Origin: Bacteroidales bacterium
GTDB lineage: Bacteria > Bacteroidota > Bacteroidia > Bacteroidales > UBA932
NCBI GenBank assembly: GCA_017423025.1
Contig: JAFPGC010000032.1
Coordinates: 19,918-83,917, forward strand
Reading direction: 5' to 3'
Length of the DNA: 64,000 nt
The position numbers and the translations under genes are program-made. A model generated the notes under the pieces. It did no database searches, was not told the origin of the DNA, and saw nothing but the letters and a program-made list of their open reading frames with translations. Below, in pieces: positions 7,112 to 15,288 of the stretch (position 1 is its first letter; every line of letters starts with the position of its first letter).

Positions 7112-8563
7112 TTATTTACTTCTAGTTCTCCAAAGATAGAATAAAAAGGACGAAATCGCAAAGGTGATTACGCCAATGAGGGGTGCCAGCGTCTGGGGAA
7201 GACGCAGGCCGATTTTATCCACCATAATGAAGGTGACGCACACGGAGGTCATGAACAGGGCCGGCAGCAGGGTAATCAGATACCAGCGCCCCCCCTTGGT
7301 GCGATACAGATAGACGGTAGCCGTCCAGAGCATAAACACGGCCAGCGTCTGGTTGCTCCAGCCAAAGTAACGCCAGATAACGTTGAAGCCGTTGGCATCG
7401 GCAATATTATACCAAAGCAGGAAGGCCGATGCGGCAAAGAGCGGAATGGCGATGGCAAGGCGCTTGTGAATGTCCTTCTGGGGCAGTTTGACAAAATCGG
7501 CCACAATGAGACGGGCACTGCGGAAAGCCGTATCACCGGAAGTAATGGGGGCCGCAACCACGCCCAGGATGGCCAGGATGCCACCCATCAGACCCAGCCA
7601 GTTCTCCGAAACCTTGGTTACCACGGCAGGTGCCGCGGCACTCATACTGGAACCCACTTCCTCGGCACCGCCGGAGAAGAAGAACCAGGAAGCGACGGCT
7701 GCCCAGATAAGGGCCACGAAACCTTCCGTAATCATGGAGCCGTAAAAGACGGACCTTCCCAGTTTTTCGTTCCGGATGCATCGAGCCATGAGCGGGCTCT
7801 GCGTGGCATGGAAGCCGGAAATGGCTCCGCAGGCAATGGTAATGAACAGGCAAGGGAAGATGGGCTGGTTCTTAAGGCCGGCCTTTTCGGACCAGCCGCC
7901 CAGGCCGTCCCATAGTTCCGGCAGCGTGGGCCACTTGATGAAGAGGCAGACCATAAGGGCAACCGCCATGAAGAGCAGCGCCACGGCAAAGATGGGATAT
8001 ACCTTGCCGATAAGCTTATCGATGGGCAGAAGCGTAGCTATCAGATAATAGAAGAAGATGATGCCCACCCACAGCATGATGGAGCCGCGGCTACCGTCTC
8101 CGGCAATGTCTCCAAGGATAAGGGCCGGGCTGTAGACGAACACCGTTCCTACCAGCAGGAGCAGCACGATGGAGAACACCAGCATCACCCGCTGGGTCCT
8201 TTTGCCCAGATAGTCTCCCACCAGATCCGGGAACCCGGCACCTCCGTGACGCACGGAAAGCATGCCGCACATATAATCGTGCACGGCTCCGGCAAAAATG
8301 CAGCCCAGGACAATCCACAAATAGCTGGACGGGCCGAATTTGGCACCCATGATGGCACCGAAGATGGGACCCGTACCGGCAATATTGAGGAACTGGATCA
8401 TATACACTTTCCAGGTAGGAAGGGGGATGTAGTCTACGCCGTCCTGCATCTCAATGGCCGGTGTTTTCCGGCGAGGATCGGGGCCGAAGGCACGGTCTAC
8501 GATTCTACCATAGATGAGATAGCCCAGAATCAGGGCCACAATGCTGATGAGGAAGGAGATCAT
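7112..8563 (-). CDS. cstA: Carbon starvation protein CstA family pyruvate/peptide transporter
   Basis: This 483-residue inner-membrane protein belongs to the CstA family, linked to uptake of peptides and, in enterobacteria, pyruvate. Family signatures include QFLNIAGTGPIFGAIMGAKFGP near residue 55, GAVHDYMCGMLSVRHGG near 90, and FHATQSPLMARC in the middle; many hydrophobic spans follow. The length matches the short CstA form common in anaerobes. It starts three nt after rsmD ends, so it belongs to an operon with rsmD, the DUF3822 gene and the upstream membrane protein gene. The substrate here is not determined. Confidence 0.9.
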   Translation of the reverse strand: MISFLISIVALILGYLIYGRIVDRAFGPDPRRKTPAIEMQDGVDYIPLPTWKVYMIQFLNIAGTGPIFGAIMGAKFGPSSYLWIVLGCIFAGAVHDYMCGMLSVRHGGAGFPDLVGDYLGKRTQRVMLVFSIVLLLLVGTVFVYSPALILGDIAGDGSRGSIMLWVGIIFFYYLIATLLPIDKLIGKVYPIFAVALLFMAVALMVCLFIKWPTLPELWDGLGGWSEKAGLKNQPIFPCLFITIACGAISGFHATQSPLMARCIRNEKLGRSVFYGSMITEGFVALIWAAVASWFFFSGGAEEVGSSMSAAAPAVVTKVSENWLGLMGGILAILGVVAAPITSGDTAFRSARLIVADFVKLPQKDIHKRLAIAIPLFAASAFLLWYNIADANGFNVIWRYFGWSNQTLAVFMLWTATVYLYRTKGGRWYLITLLPALFMTSVCVTFIMVDKIGLRLPQTLAPLIGVITFAISSFLFYLWRTRSK

Positions 8564-8566
8564 AGT

Positions 8567-9097
8567 TTATTCGAAAAAAGTAAAATGGACCCGGCCGTAG
8601 TGCTTTTCCTTCTTGAAATGGGGATGTTCCGTAAAAGAATGCTCGTCCCCGTGCTCCAGGATAAAGTAGCAGCCCGGATGAAGCAGGTCCAGGGAAAAAA
8701 TCTGGTCCGGAAGGGTTTCCAGTCCCTCCAGGGCATAGGGCGGATCGGCAAAGATAATATCGAACTTTTCGCGGCAGATGGGCAGGAAGTCGAAGACATT
8801 GTCCCGCACCATGGTTACATTGGAAAGCCCCAGACGGTCCGCCTCCGTTTTGATGAAGCTAGCATTCTCGCGGGCCATTTCCACGCAATAGACGCGGGAC
8901 GCACCCCGCGAAGCGAATTCAAAGGCGATGGAGCCGGTGCCTCCGAAGAGATCCAGCACCTTGAGATCCTCAAATTCGTATTCGTTGTCCAGGATATTGA
9001 ACAGACCTTCCTTGGCAAAGTCCGTGGTGGGACGCGCATTGTATCCTGCCGGTGGCAGAATCACTTTTCCTTTGAGTTTTCCGCCAATGATTCGCAT
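8567..9097 (-). CDS. rsmD: 16S rRNA (guanine(966)-N2)-methyltransferase RsmD
   Basis: This 176-residue SAM-dependent enzyme methylates G966 of 16S rRNA during 30S assembly. It starts with MRIIGGKLKGK and has the substrate-facing ARPTTDFAKEGLFNIL segment, the SAM-binding VLDLFGGTGSIAFEF loop, and the catalytic DPPY motif in DIIFADPPYALEG. The length is usual for the family. It sits four nt downstream of the DUF3822 gene, an arrangement common in Bacteroidota. Confidence 0.94.
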   Translation of the reverse strand: MRIIGGKLKGKVILPPAGYNARPTTDFAKEGLFNILDNEYEFEDLKVLDLFGGTGSIAFEFASRGASRVYCVEMARENASFIKTEADRLGLSNVTMVRDNVFDFLPICREKFDIIFADPPYALEGLETLPDQIFSLDLLHPGCYFILEHGDEHSFTEHPHFKKEKHYGRVHFTFFE

Positions 9098-9101
9098 GTT
9101 G

Positions 9102-9791
9102 TTATAATTGTACTACGCCCTTGAAATAGCGGTACAGGGACATGCGGGCCTCGGAGGTGAGCGGTGTGCGGAAGCAAACCGTAGACACTTCCGGATTAAG
9201 CTGCAGTTGCTTGAGGCCCAGGAACAGGAAATACTGGGCAGTGGTGAAGTCCGGAGCCTGGAATACATTGGCCAGGCGCAGGCTCTTGCCCTGTGCAATG
9301 ACCAGATGGAGATACCCGTCGGCCCAGGAGGCCACAATCTTGTTGTATTCCGTGAGGGTTTCCAGTTGCCGCAGGAGATAATACATCTCCGGCAATACCC
9401 GGACGGGCTCTCCCGAAACGGGCAGCACTGTCTGGGCTATCACTTTGGAAAGGGACTCGCCTATGGAATTGCTGAACACCAGCAAGGAGGCTTGCGAAGG
9501 CACGGGGACGGTTTCTACGAAATCGGCCGCTTCCAGGGTGCAGAGTTCCTCCAGGGCAGCCCGGGCACGGGAAGGCTCAAAGAAGACTTCCGGTACCAGA
9601 CAGACCTTGGGGGTAAGAAGCGACACGGCCACTTTCTCGTAGCGGCGCTGGAACTCCGGGGTGGTGAAAAGGGTTTCCGCACCCAGCCAGTCTGACATGC
9701 GGACCCCTTCTTCGGTTTGCACCTTAAAAGAATATCCACTCAAGGAGACTTGAATGGATATCCCTGTAAAAGTTGTATTGGAGCCTTCCAT
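9102..9791 (-). CDS. DUF3822 family protein
   Basis: This 229-residue protein has no signal peptide or membrane span. The sequence (IQVSLSGYSFKVQ at the start, LRLANVFQAPDFTTAQYFLFLGLKQL near the end) resembles the DUF3822 family, which is found next to rsmD in Bacteroidota and has an actin-like/ASKHA-type look suggested for relatives of pilus and PilM proteins. The function is unknown. It lies between a membrane protein with a pilin-like N-terminal half and rsmD; whether it acts with the former is speculative. The family call rests on recall of its usual neighbourhood and length. Confidence 0.75.
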   Translation of the reverse strand: MEGSNTTFTGISIQVSLSGYSFKVQTEEGVRMSDWLGAETLFTTPEFQRRYEKVAVSLLTPKVCLVPEVFFEPSRARAALEELCTLEAADFVETVPVPSQASLLVFSNSIGESLSKVIAQTVLPVSGEPVRVLPEMYYLLRQLETLTEYNKIVASWADGYLHLVIAQGKSLRLANVFQAPDFTTAQYFLFLGLKQLQLNPEVSTVCFRTPLTSEARMSLYRYFKGVVQL

Positions 9792-9800
9792 ACAGGAAAA

Positions 9801-10502
9801 CTACTCCCAGTTACCGGCGTTGTTGTTAGGAGCGGTAACGCTACCTACCTGCAGGCCTTCGTACTTGTTCTGATCCTTACGTTCGGCATCCAGGTTGATG
9901 CGGAGCTGGTTGTCCAGCCCCTTGCACAGAGCCTTGTAAGGCATACGGGCCTCGAACAAGGGAACGTGAACACCGGAAACCATCTTGATGGTGGATTCCA
10001 TTTCAGTCTTGACGCCACCGGAGAACGGGATGTAGGCCAAGGAGTCGATGTGGAAGTCCGGACGGTTGGTGAAGAGGGTGTCCTTCACGGGAACCTGGGT
10101 AGTGACAGAATACACCACGGGAGTACCCTGCTTGTAGGCTTCCTGAAGTTTCTCGAGCATCTGCTCGGGTTTAAGTTTCTTGTTGGCCTTCTTGATGGCC
10201 TCGGTGTTGGCAACAGCCACAGAGTCGTCCATGGAGCCGATCTGCATCACGATAGCCATTTTACCACCTTCATAGAACATCTTGAGGGAGTCCATGGTGG
10301 GGCTGAAACGACCGGTTTCACTCTTGAAGGCAACCTGAAGGGTACGGATGTCTTTCAGACGCTGGATGGCCACCTGAGAACGGGCGGCAACCTCTTTGTT
10401 AAACTTGACCGGCTTTTGAACACTCTTGACCGTAAGCCAGGCAAGAAGGACGATAAGGGCTGCCAGGGCGCACTCAATTGCGATTTTGACTGATTTGTTC
10501 AT
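9801..10502 (-). CDS. Conserved membrane-anchored protein of unknown function, pilin-like N-terminus
   Basis: I do not recognise a named family. The 233 residues start with one membrane span (IECALAALIVLLAWLTVKSV, residues ~8-27). A region follows (VAIQRLKDIRTLQVAFKSETGRFSPTMDSL, shown here as separate words IQRLKDIRTLQVAF and ETGRFSPTMDSL) that reads like the helix-plus-GRF/YP-SLxxL pattern of type II pseudopilins and type IV pilins, but without a type III leader peptidase site at the very N-terminus. The remainder is soluble, with tandem Asp/Lys-rich strands, probably periplasmic. It opens an operon with DUF3822, rsmD and cstA, and is divergent from the DHH phosphoesterase. Confidence 0.6.
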   Translation of the reverse strand: MNKSVKIAIECALAALIVLLAWLTVKSVQKPVKFNKEVAARSQVAIQRLKDIRTLQVAFKSETGRFSPTMDSLKMFYEGGKMAIVMQIGSMDDSVAVANTEAIKKANKKLKPEQMLEKLQEAYKQGTPVVYSVTTQVPVKDTLFTNRPDFHIDSLAYIPFSGGVKTEMESTIKMVSGVHVPLFEARMPYKALCKGLDNQLRINLDAERKDQNKYEGLQVGSVTAPNNNAGNWE

Positions 10503-10536
10503 TATTCTAGTGTTTTATAATTTCCTAAACTTCCGA

Positions 10537-10567
10537 CAAAGTTAAAAAAATGATTTCTCAAAAGCAA
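10537..10567 (-). promoter_or_regulatory. Promoter of the pilin-like protein/DUF3822/rsmD/cstA operon
   Basis: The minus strand has -7 TAACTTTG (10537-10544) and -33 TTG (10565-10567), 20 nt apart. It leaves a leader of roughly 30 nt before the ATG at 10502. Confidence 0.5.
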
Positions 10568-10577
10568 TAATCTTTTG

Positions 10578-10585
10578 TAAATTTG
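10578..10585 (+). promoter_or_regulatory. -7 box (TAAATTTG) for the DHH phosphoesterase operon
   Basis: It matches TAnnTTTG, 22 nt before the ATG at 10608, and diverges from the box at 10537-10544. No convincing -33 box was found. Confidence 0.45.
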
Positions 10586-10607
10586 CCATCGCAAATTGGT
10601 CCTGTAC

Positions 10608-11660
10608 ATGCTTGTCCTTACGGAAGAGATAATTACAAAGCTGAAAACCCTGCTGGAAGCCGCCTACCGGGTGGTTGTGGTGGGGCATACCCATGCCGAC
10701 GGTGACGCCCTGGGTTCCACCGCCGCCCTGTGCCTCTTCCTGAGGGAAAGCATGGGAAAAGAGGTCAGCTGCCTGTTCAGCGACACCCCTCCGGAAAATC
10801 TGCGTTTCCTCCTGGCCGAAGGCATCCCGTACTATTTTCACGACCGGCAGCCCCTGAAGTGCATCCAGACCATAAAAAAGGCCGATCTGATAGTCCTGCT
10901 GGACGCCAACACCTTCGACCGCACGGAAGCCCTGATGCAACCGCTTCGGGAATCATCGGCCCGCAAGGTCCTCATTGACCATCACCTCAATCCGGACCTC
11001 CAGAGCTTCGACCTGGTCATTTCCACGCCGGACATTTCCTCGGCATCGGAACTCCTGTACTGGGTTCTCAAGAAGCTGGGATTCCCCGTGAAACCTGGTA
11101 TGGCGGAACAGTCTCCGGCATATAAGGCCGCGGGCGAAGCCCTCCTGGCCGGAATGACCACGGATACCAACAATTACAACAATTCGGTCTTCCCTACTAC
11201 TTTCCAAATGGCTTCGGAACTCATCGGAGCTGGCGTAGACCGCGACATCCTTTTGCAAAAGCTGTACTGGTGTTACCGGGAAAACCGGGTGCGCCTGATG
11301 GGATATATGCAAAGCAAGCAGCTGACCATCCTGCCGGGCGGTGCCGCCTACATGATTCTCTCCCGCAAGATCCAGGAACAGTTCGACCTGCGCGAAGGAG
11401 AATCCGAGGGGCTGGTCAACGTGCCGCTGTCCATTGAGAAAGTACGCCTGAGCGTGCTGGTAAAAGAAGACGGTCCCTTCTGGCGCGTAAGCATCCGGTC
11501 CAAGAAAGGCACATCGGCCCAGAAACTGGCCCAACTCTGCTTCCACGGTGGAGGACACGAAAACGCAGCCGGAGGAAAGATTATCCCGGGACAGGATTTT
11601 GCCCGCTCCAGGGGACTCCGTTCCTATCTGGAAAGAATATTAAACGACTATCTCTCATGA
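10608..11660 (+). CDS. DHH-family phosphoesterase (NrnA-like oligoribonuclease/pAp phosphatase)
   Basis: This 350-residue cytosolic protein has the DHH signature order: GHTHADGDALGS near residue 28, LIVLLDANTFDR near 95, LIDHHLNPD (the DHH motif) near 124, TDTNNYNNS near 187, and a DHHA1 C-terminal domain ending in FHGGGHENAAGG. The residues match metal ligands of Mn-dependent enzymes such as NrnA, which degrade nano-RNAs and dephosphorylate pAp. The start at ATG 10608 was chosen; a frame from an upstream TTG would begin only just after the promoter. The stop overlaps the next gene's start by four nt (ATGA). Confidence 0.88.
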   Translation: MLVLTEEIITKLKTLLEAAYRVVVVGHTHADGDALGSTAALCLFLRESMGKEVSCLFSDTPPENLRFLLAEGIPYYFHDRQPLKCIQTIKKADLIVLLDANTFDRTEALMQPLRESSARKVLIDHHLNPDLQSFDLVISTPDISSASELLYWVLKKLGFPVKPGMAEQSPAYKAAGEALLAGMTTDTNNYNNSVFPTTFQMASELIGAGVDRDILLQKLYWCYRENRVRLMGYMQSKQLTILPGGAAYMILSRKIQEQFDLREGESEGLVNVPLSIEKVRLSVLVKEDGPFWRVSIRSKKGTSAQKLAQLCFHGGGHENAAGGKIIPGQDFARSRGLRSYLERILNDYLS

Positions 11661-12214
11661 AGCGAAGCTCCGTCATCCTCCTGGTCCTTCTTCTTGCAGC
11701 CTGCACCAAGCAGTCGCTGCAGACCACTTATGACAAGCAGACCAGCAACATTGAGAGTTTCATATCGACCAATATGGGCCGGGACGCCACCGCCACCCTG
11801 GTCCGTAACGAAGGGGCCTACCGCCTGAACCTGCACGACACGCTGGATGCCACCCTCCACCGCACCGATTCGCTGGATTGGGGCGGTCAAGTGGCGCTGT
11901 ACTACGGGTGCTTCATCTTCTCCGGTACCAGCTTGTCTTTCACGAACCTGGTGGCTACCAACTCCAGGGAACTGGCCAAAGAGGCCGGTTGGAAACTTAC
12001 CGACGAATCCCGATACAAGCTGGACACCCTTACGCTGGACAAATCCCTGCTGCCCGGCCTGGCCGCAGGCCTGGTGGGCGTACAGCCCATGGATGAGGGT
12101 TATATCCTCTTCACCGGAAAATATGGCTATGGCGGTTCCCAGAAAGGCACGATTCCTGCAAGAAGTGCCCTGGCCTATTACTTTTGGATAGAAAATATAA
12201 GCAATGAAAACTAA
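11657..12214 (+). CDS. Lipoprotein with degenerate FKBP-type fold
   Basis: This 185-residue protein has a signal peptide with lipobox LLAAC, so Cys16 is the likely lipidated residue. The C-terminal half shows FKBP-like pieces: a central VALYYGCFIFSGT, then MDEGYILFTGKYGYGG, and the closing strand IPARSALAYYFWIENI. Typical active-site residues are weakly kept, so catalytic peptidyl-prolyl isomerase activity is doubtful. It overlaps the DHH gene by four nt and the following FKBP lipoprotein by 11 nt, so the three form one transcript. The pair resembles the tandem GldI/FKBP-type lipoproteins found in many Bacteroidota. Confidence 0.7.
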   Translation: MKRSSVILLVLLLAACTKQSLQTTYDKQTSNIESFISTNMGRDATATLVRNEGAYRLNLHDTLDATLHRTDSLDWGGQVALYYGCFIFSGTSLSFTNLVATNSRELAKEAGWKLTDESRYKLDTLTLDKSLLPGLAAGLVGVQPMDEGYILFTGKYGYGGSQKGTIPARSALAYYFWIENISNEN

Positions 12215-13247
12215 ATATCTCCTATTAGCCGCCCTGGGTTTCGCGCTCATGGGATGTGCCAAAGAAAACACGCCCTCTTCGGGAGAAGTGGCCCGCCAAT
12301 ACCTGAGTCTGTGGATGGACAAATACCATCCCGGCATTGACCCCAATGCCGATGGTCTGTACATCCTGCAGGACAATCCCGGCACGGGAGACCTTTGGGA
12401 TGATTCCAAGAGTTATACCTACGTAGAGGTGACCATCAGCAACCTCAACGGCGTCATTTCTTCCACAACCGATTCCACTCTGTCCAAACAGCTGGGCACT
12501 TACGTCAAGGGTAACTATTACGGTCCCCGCTTCCAGAGCACTGGAGAAGGGAGCAGCTATGCCGGTTTTGACGCCCTCCTCAAGGGAATGCGCGTGGGAG
12601 GAAGCCGCCAGGCGGTAGTTCCCTCGTGGTTACTGACCACAAGCCGCTACAAAACCGAGAAGGAGTATCTGAATGCAGCGACTTCCGCCGCTTCCCTCAT
12701 CTATAGGGTAACCCTCAGAGGCCAGACCGACGACGTGGCTGATGTCGAAAAAGACAGCCTTACCCGCTATGTCTTGCGCAAATATGGCAGCGTCGCCCCT
12801 TCTACTTACAAGACTGACGAAGAGGCCGATGGCACTTTCTATTTCATCAGTGACACCTCGGCTTTCATCAACAGCGGCGTAGAACCCCGCGGAGCCAATG
12901 ACGAAGGCAAAATCAACTACACCGGCCGCCTCCTCAACGGGCAGTTATTTGACACTACGGTGGAAAGAGCGGCCAAGGATGCCGGTATGTTCGTCAGGGA
13001 TAAGAGCTACGAACCGGTAACCATTACTTTCGCCTCCGAGTGGAAAAGCATTGCCATGGGAAGCAGTTCGTCCCTCATTGACGGTTTCAAGGGTGGTCTT
13101 TACAAGATGAGATACCCGGGCCAGAAAGCCATTGTGGTTTTCACCTCCACCCACGGATATACCAGCACCGGAAGCGGCAGCACCATTCCCGCCTGGTCCC
13201 CCCTGGAGTTTGAGCTGGAGTTGGTCAGCCTAACCCGTCTGAATTAA
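12204..13247 (+). CDS. FKBP-type peptidyl-prolyl isomerase lipoprotein with two FKBP-like domains
   Basis: This 347-residue protein has a signal peptide with lipobox (LMGC, Cys18). Two FKBP-like units follow. The first spans roughly residues 60-175, with FDALLKGMRVGGSRQAVVPS and a closing SLIYRVTL strand. The second spans roughly residues 225-345, starting at INYTGRLLNGQLFDTT and containing IDGFKGGLYKMRYPGQKAIVVF and the closing IPAWSPLEFELELVSL. The second unit is closer to the canonical fold. It probably helps fold secreted or outer-membrane proteins. It lies four nt upstream of the MATE gene. Confidence 0.8.
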   Translation: MKTKYLLLAALGFALMGCAKENTPSSGEVARQYLSLWMDKYHPGIDPNADGLYILQDNPGTGDLWDDSKSYTYVEVTISNLNGVISSTTDSTLSKQLGTYVKGNYYGPRFQSTGEGSSYAGFDALLKGMRVGGSRQAVVPSWLLTTSRYKTEKEYLNAATSAASLIYRVTLRGQTDDVADVEKDSLTRYVLRKYGSVAPSTYKTDEEADGTFYFISDTSAFINSGVEPRGANDEGKINYTGRLLNGQLFDTTVERAAKDAGMFVRDKSYEPVTITFASEWKSIAMGSSSSLIDGFKGGLYKMRYPGQKAIVVFTSTHGYTSTGSGSTIPAWSPLEFELELVSLTRLN

Positions 13248-13250
13248 GAT

Positions 13251-14651
13251 ATGGGCTCAAGCGCAGTCCCTACCGAACTGGGCACCAAGCCCATTGGCGC
13301 CCTCATCAAGCAGTACGCCGTTCCTGGCATCATAGCCATGACGGCGTCTTCGCTGTATAATATGGTGGACAGCATCTACATCGGCCACATTGCCGATGTG
13401 GGGTCCCTGTCCATCGCCGGCCTGGCGGTCACCTTCCCGCTCATGAACATTTCCACCGCCTTCGGTACGCTGGTGGGCGTGGGCGCCGCCACCATGATTT
13501 CCGTGCTACTGGGCCAGAAAAACTATACCGCCGCCAGCAAGGTCCTGTGCAACGAGGTCACCCTCAACATCATAACGGGCCTTCTTTTCACCCTGGTCAC
13601 GCTTCTGTGGATGGATCCCATCCTACGCTTTTTCGGAGCCTCGGACGCCACTCTGCCCTTTGCCCGGAGCTATATGACCATCATTGCCATCGGCAACGCC
13701 GTCACACACCTTTACTTCGGCCTCAACTCCGTGGTGCGGTCTTCGGGAAATCCCAAACTGGCCATGGGGCTCACGCTGTTTACGGTGATATCCAACGCCA
13801 TCCTGGACCCTGTTTTCATCTTCGTGCTGGACATGGGCATCCAGGGAGCGGCCATCGCCACCGTCCTGTGCCAGTTCATGTCCCTGTGCTATACGCTGCG
13901 GTATTTCCTGGACCAGGACCGTTTCCTCCACATTCCGCGCTCGCTCAAAATCTTCCGGGTGGACTGGAAGGTGGCCACAGATTCCCTGGCCATCGGCCTG
14001 GGACCTTTCCTGATGAACCTGGCCAGTTGCATCGTAGTACTGTTCATCAACCAGCAGCTGGGCAAATGGGGAGGAGACCTGGCCATAGGCGCCTACGGCA
14101 TCGTGAACCGCGTCACCTTCCTGTTCGTGATGATTGTATTCGGCTTCAACCAGGGCATGCAGCCCATTGCCGGCTATAATTATGGCGCCAGGCAGTACGG
14201 CCGCGTGCGGGAGGTGTACCTCAAAACGGCCATGTGGGGCACCATAGTCACTGTTTTCGGCTTCATCGTGTCCGAATTCCTGGCCGTCCCCACCGTAGAG
14301 ATTTTCACCAACGACCCGGTGCTCATAGACAAGGCGGCCCGGGGTCTCCAAAAGATGAACGTGGTGTTTCCCATCGTGGGTTTCCAGATGGTAACCACCA
14401 ACCTATTCCAGTGCCTGGGCATGGTGCGGAAGTCCATCTTCCTGTCCCTGTCCCGGCAGCTCTTGTTCCTGCTGCCCTGCATCTACCTCCTGCCGGCCCT
14501 GATGGAGTCCGAGGTGGGTGTCTGGTACAGTTTCCCCATCTCCGATACCATCGCCGCCGTCATCACGGCCATCCTGGCCGCCGGCCTGCTGAAGAAGTTG
14601 GCCAAGCTCAAGGACGGGGACGATCCGTATATCCTGGGAAGCCAGATATAG
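13251..14651 (+). CDS. MATE family efflux transporter
   Basis: This 466-residue inner-membrane protein has twelve predicted spans and belongs to the MATE superfamily, which exports drugs or metabolites in exchange for Na+ or H+. Typical segments are MVDSIYIGHIADVGSLSIAG near residue 37, VGVGAATMISVLLGQKN near 78, and the second-half counterpart FGFNQGMQPIAGYNYGARQYGR near 300. The length is normal. The substrate cannot be inferred. Its 3' end runs directly into a short palindromic repeat (14651-14675) before the next gene. Confidence 0.9.
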   Translation: MGSSAVPTELGTKPIGALIKQYAVPGIIAMTASSLYNMVDSIYIGHIADVGSLSIAGLAVTFPLMNISTAFGTLVGVGAATMISVLLGQKNYTAASKVLCNEVTLNIITGLLFTLVTLLWMDPILRFFGASDATLPFARSYMTIIAIGNAVTHLYFGLNSVVRSSGNPKLAMGLTLFTVISNAILDPVFIFVLDMGIQGAAIATVLCQFMSLCYTLRYFLDQDRFLHIPRSLKIFRVDWKVATDSLAIGLGPFLMNLASCIVVLFINQQLGKWGGDLAIGAYGIVNRVTFLFVMIVFGFNQGMQPIAGYNYGARQYGRVREVYLKTAMWGTIVTVFGFIVSEFLAVPTVEIFTNDPVLIDKAARGLQKMNVVFPIVGFQMVTTNLFQCLGMVRKSIFLSLSRQLLFLLPCIYLLPALMESEVGVWYSFPISDTIAAVITAILAAGLLKKLAKLKDGDDPYILGSQI

Positions 14652-14675
14652 ATTCTTCACTTCGTTCAGAATGAC
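14651..14675. repeat. Short palindromic repeat of the GATTC...GAATGAC family
   Basis: This 25-nt unit begins GATTCTTCAC and ends AGAATGAC, with ATTCT/AGAAT at the ends forming a stem. Its frame and ends (GATTC and GAATGAC, 25 nt) are the same as those of the copies at 20325, 20550 and 25575, but the middle differs. It covers the MATE stop region and the first possible ATG of the following gene. Confidence 0.6.
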
Positions 14676-14682
14676 AAACACC

Positions 14683-15288
14683 ATGCATACGATTATCAAC
14701 GTGGGCCGGAGCTTTGGCAGCGGCGGCGGGTTCGTGGGGCAGGCCATCGGCCGCAAACTGGGCATCCCGGTTTTTGACAACGAACTCATTTCCAAGGCCG
14801 CCGAGGAAAGCGGTTACTCCAAGAGCCTCTTCGCCAAAGGGGAGGAAAAGAGCCTGTTCTCCGTCTCCAGTTTCTTTGCATCGGGCCGATTGAGCTATCT
14901 GGACAACGGCTACGTGAACGACAACGTACTCTTCAACATCCAGAGCGAGGTCATCCGCAGCATTGCCGACAAGGGAGACGCCGTCATCATAGGCCGATGT
15001 GCTGACTACATCCTGCGCGACCGTCCCTGCCTGAACGTTTTTGTGGGCGGCCCGGAAGAGTACCGAATCCGCCGGCTTATGGAAAATGAGCATCTGTCGG
15101 AACGCGAGGCCGAGAAGCTCATGCGACGCAAGGACCGCACCCGTGAAACGTACTATAACTACTACACCTTCGGTTCCTGGGGACTTGCTTCCAACTACCA
15201 TCTGTGCGTAGACAGTTCCCTGCTGGGCATTGAAGGAACGGCCGATTTCATCATCGACTTCGGCCGCCGCGCCGGTCTGGTGAAGTGA
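14683..15288 (+). CDS. Cytidylate kinase-like family protein
   Basis: This 201-residue P-loop protein of the Cytidylate_kin2 type begins HTIINVGRSFGSGGGFVGQ, in which the glycine-rich stretch replaces the usual GKST loop. It then has AIGRKLGIPVFDNELI, a DAVIIGRCADYILRD core strand, and an Arg-rich lid (REAEKLMRRKDRTRETYYNY). The true substrate is uncertain. The ATG at 14683 was preferred to one at 14671, which lies inside the palindromic repeat. Its stop overlaps the GTG start of the next gene. A separate, canonical cmk occurs at 55109. Confidence 0.8.
   Translation: MHTIINVGRSFGSGGGFVGQAIGRKLGIPVFDNELISKAAEESGYSKSLFAKGEEKSLFSVSSFFASGRLSYLDNGYVNDNVLFNIQSEVIRSIADKGDAVIIGRCADYILRDRPCLNVFVGGPEEYRIRRLMENEHLSEREAEKLMRRKDRTRETYYNYYTFGSWGLASNYHLCVDSSLLGIEGTADFIIDFGRRAGLVK

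Noticed and set aside
14608-15201. Minus-strand frame containing the peptide CHSERSEES
   Set aside because: The peptide is the reverse reading of the palindromic repeat at 14651-14675, and the rest is antisense to the kinase-like gene.
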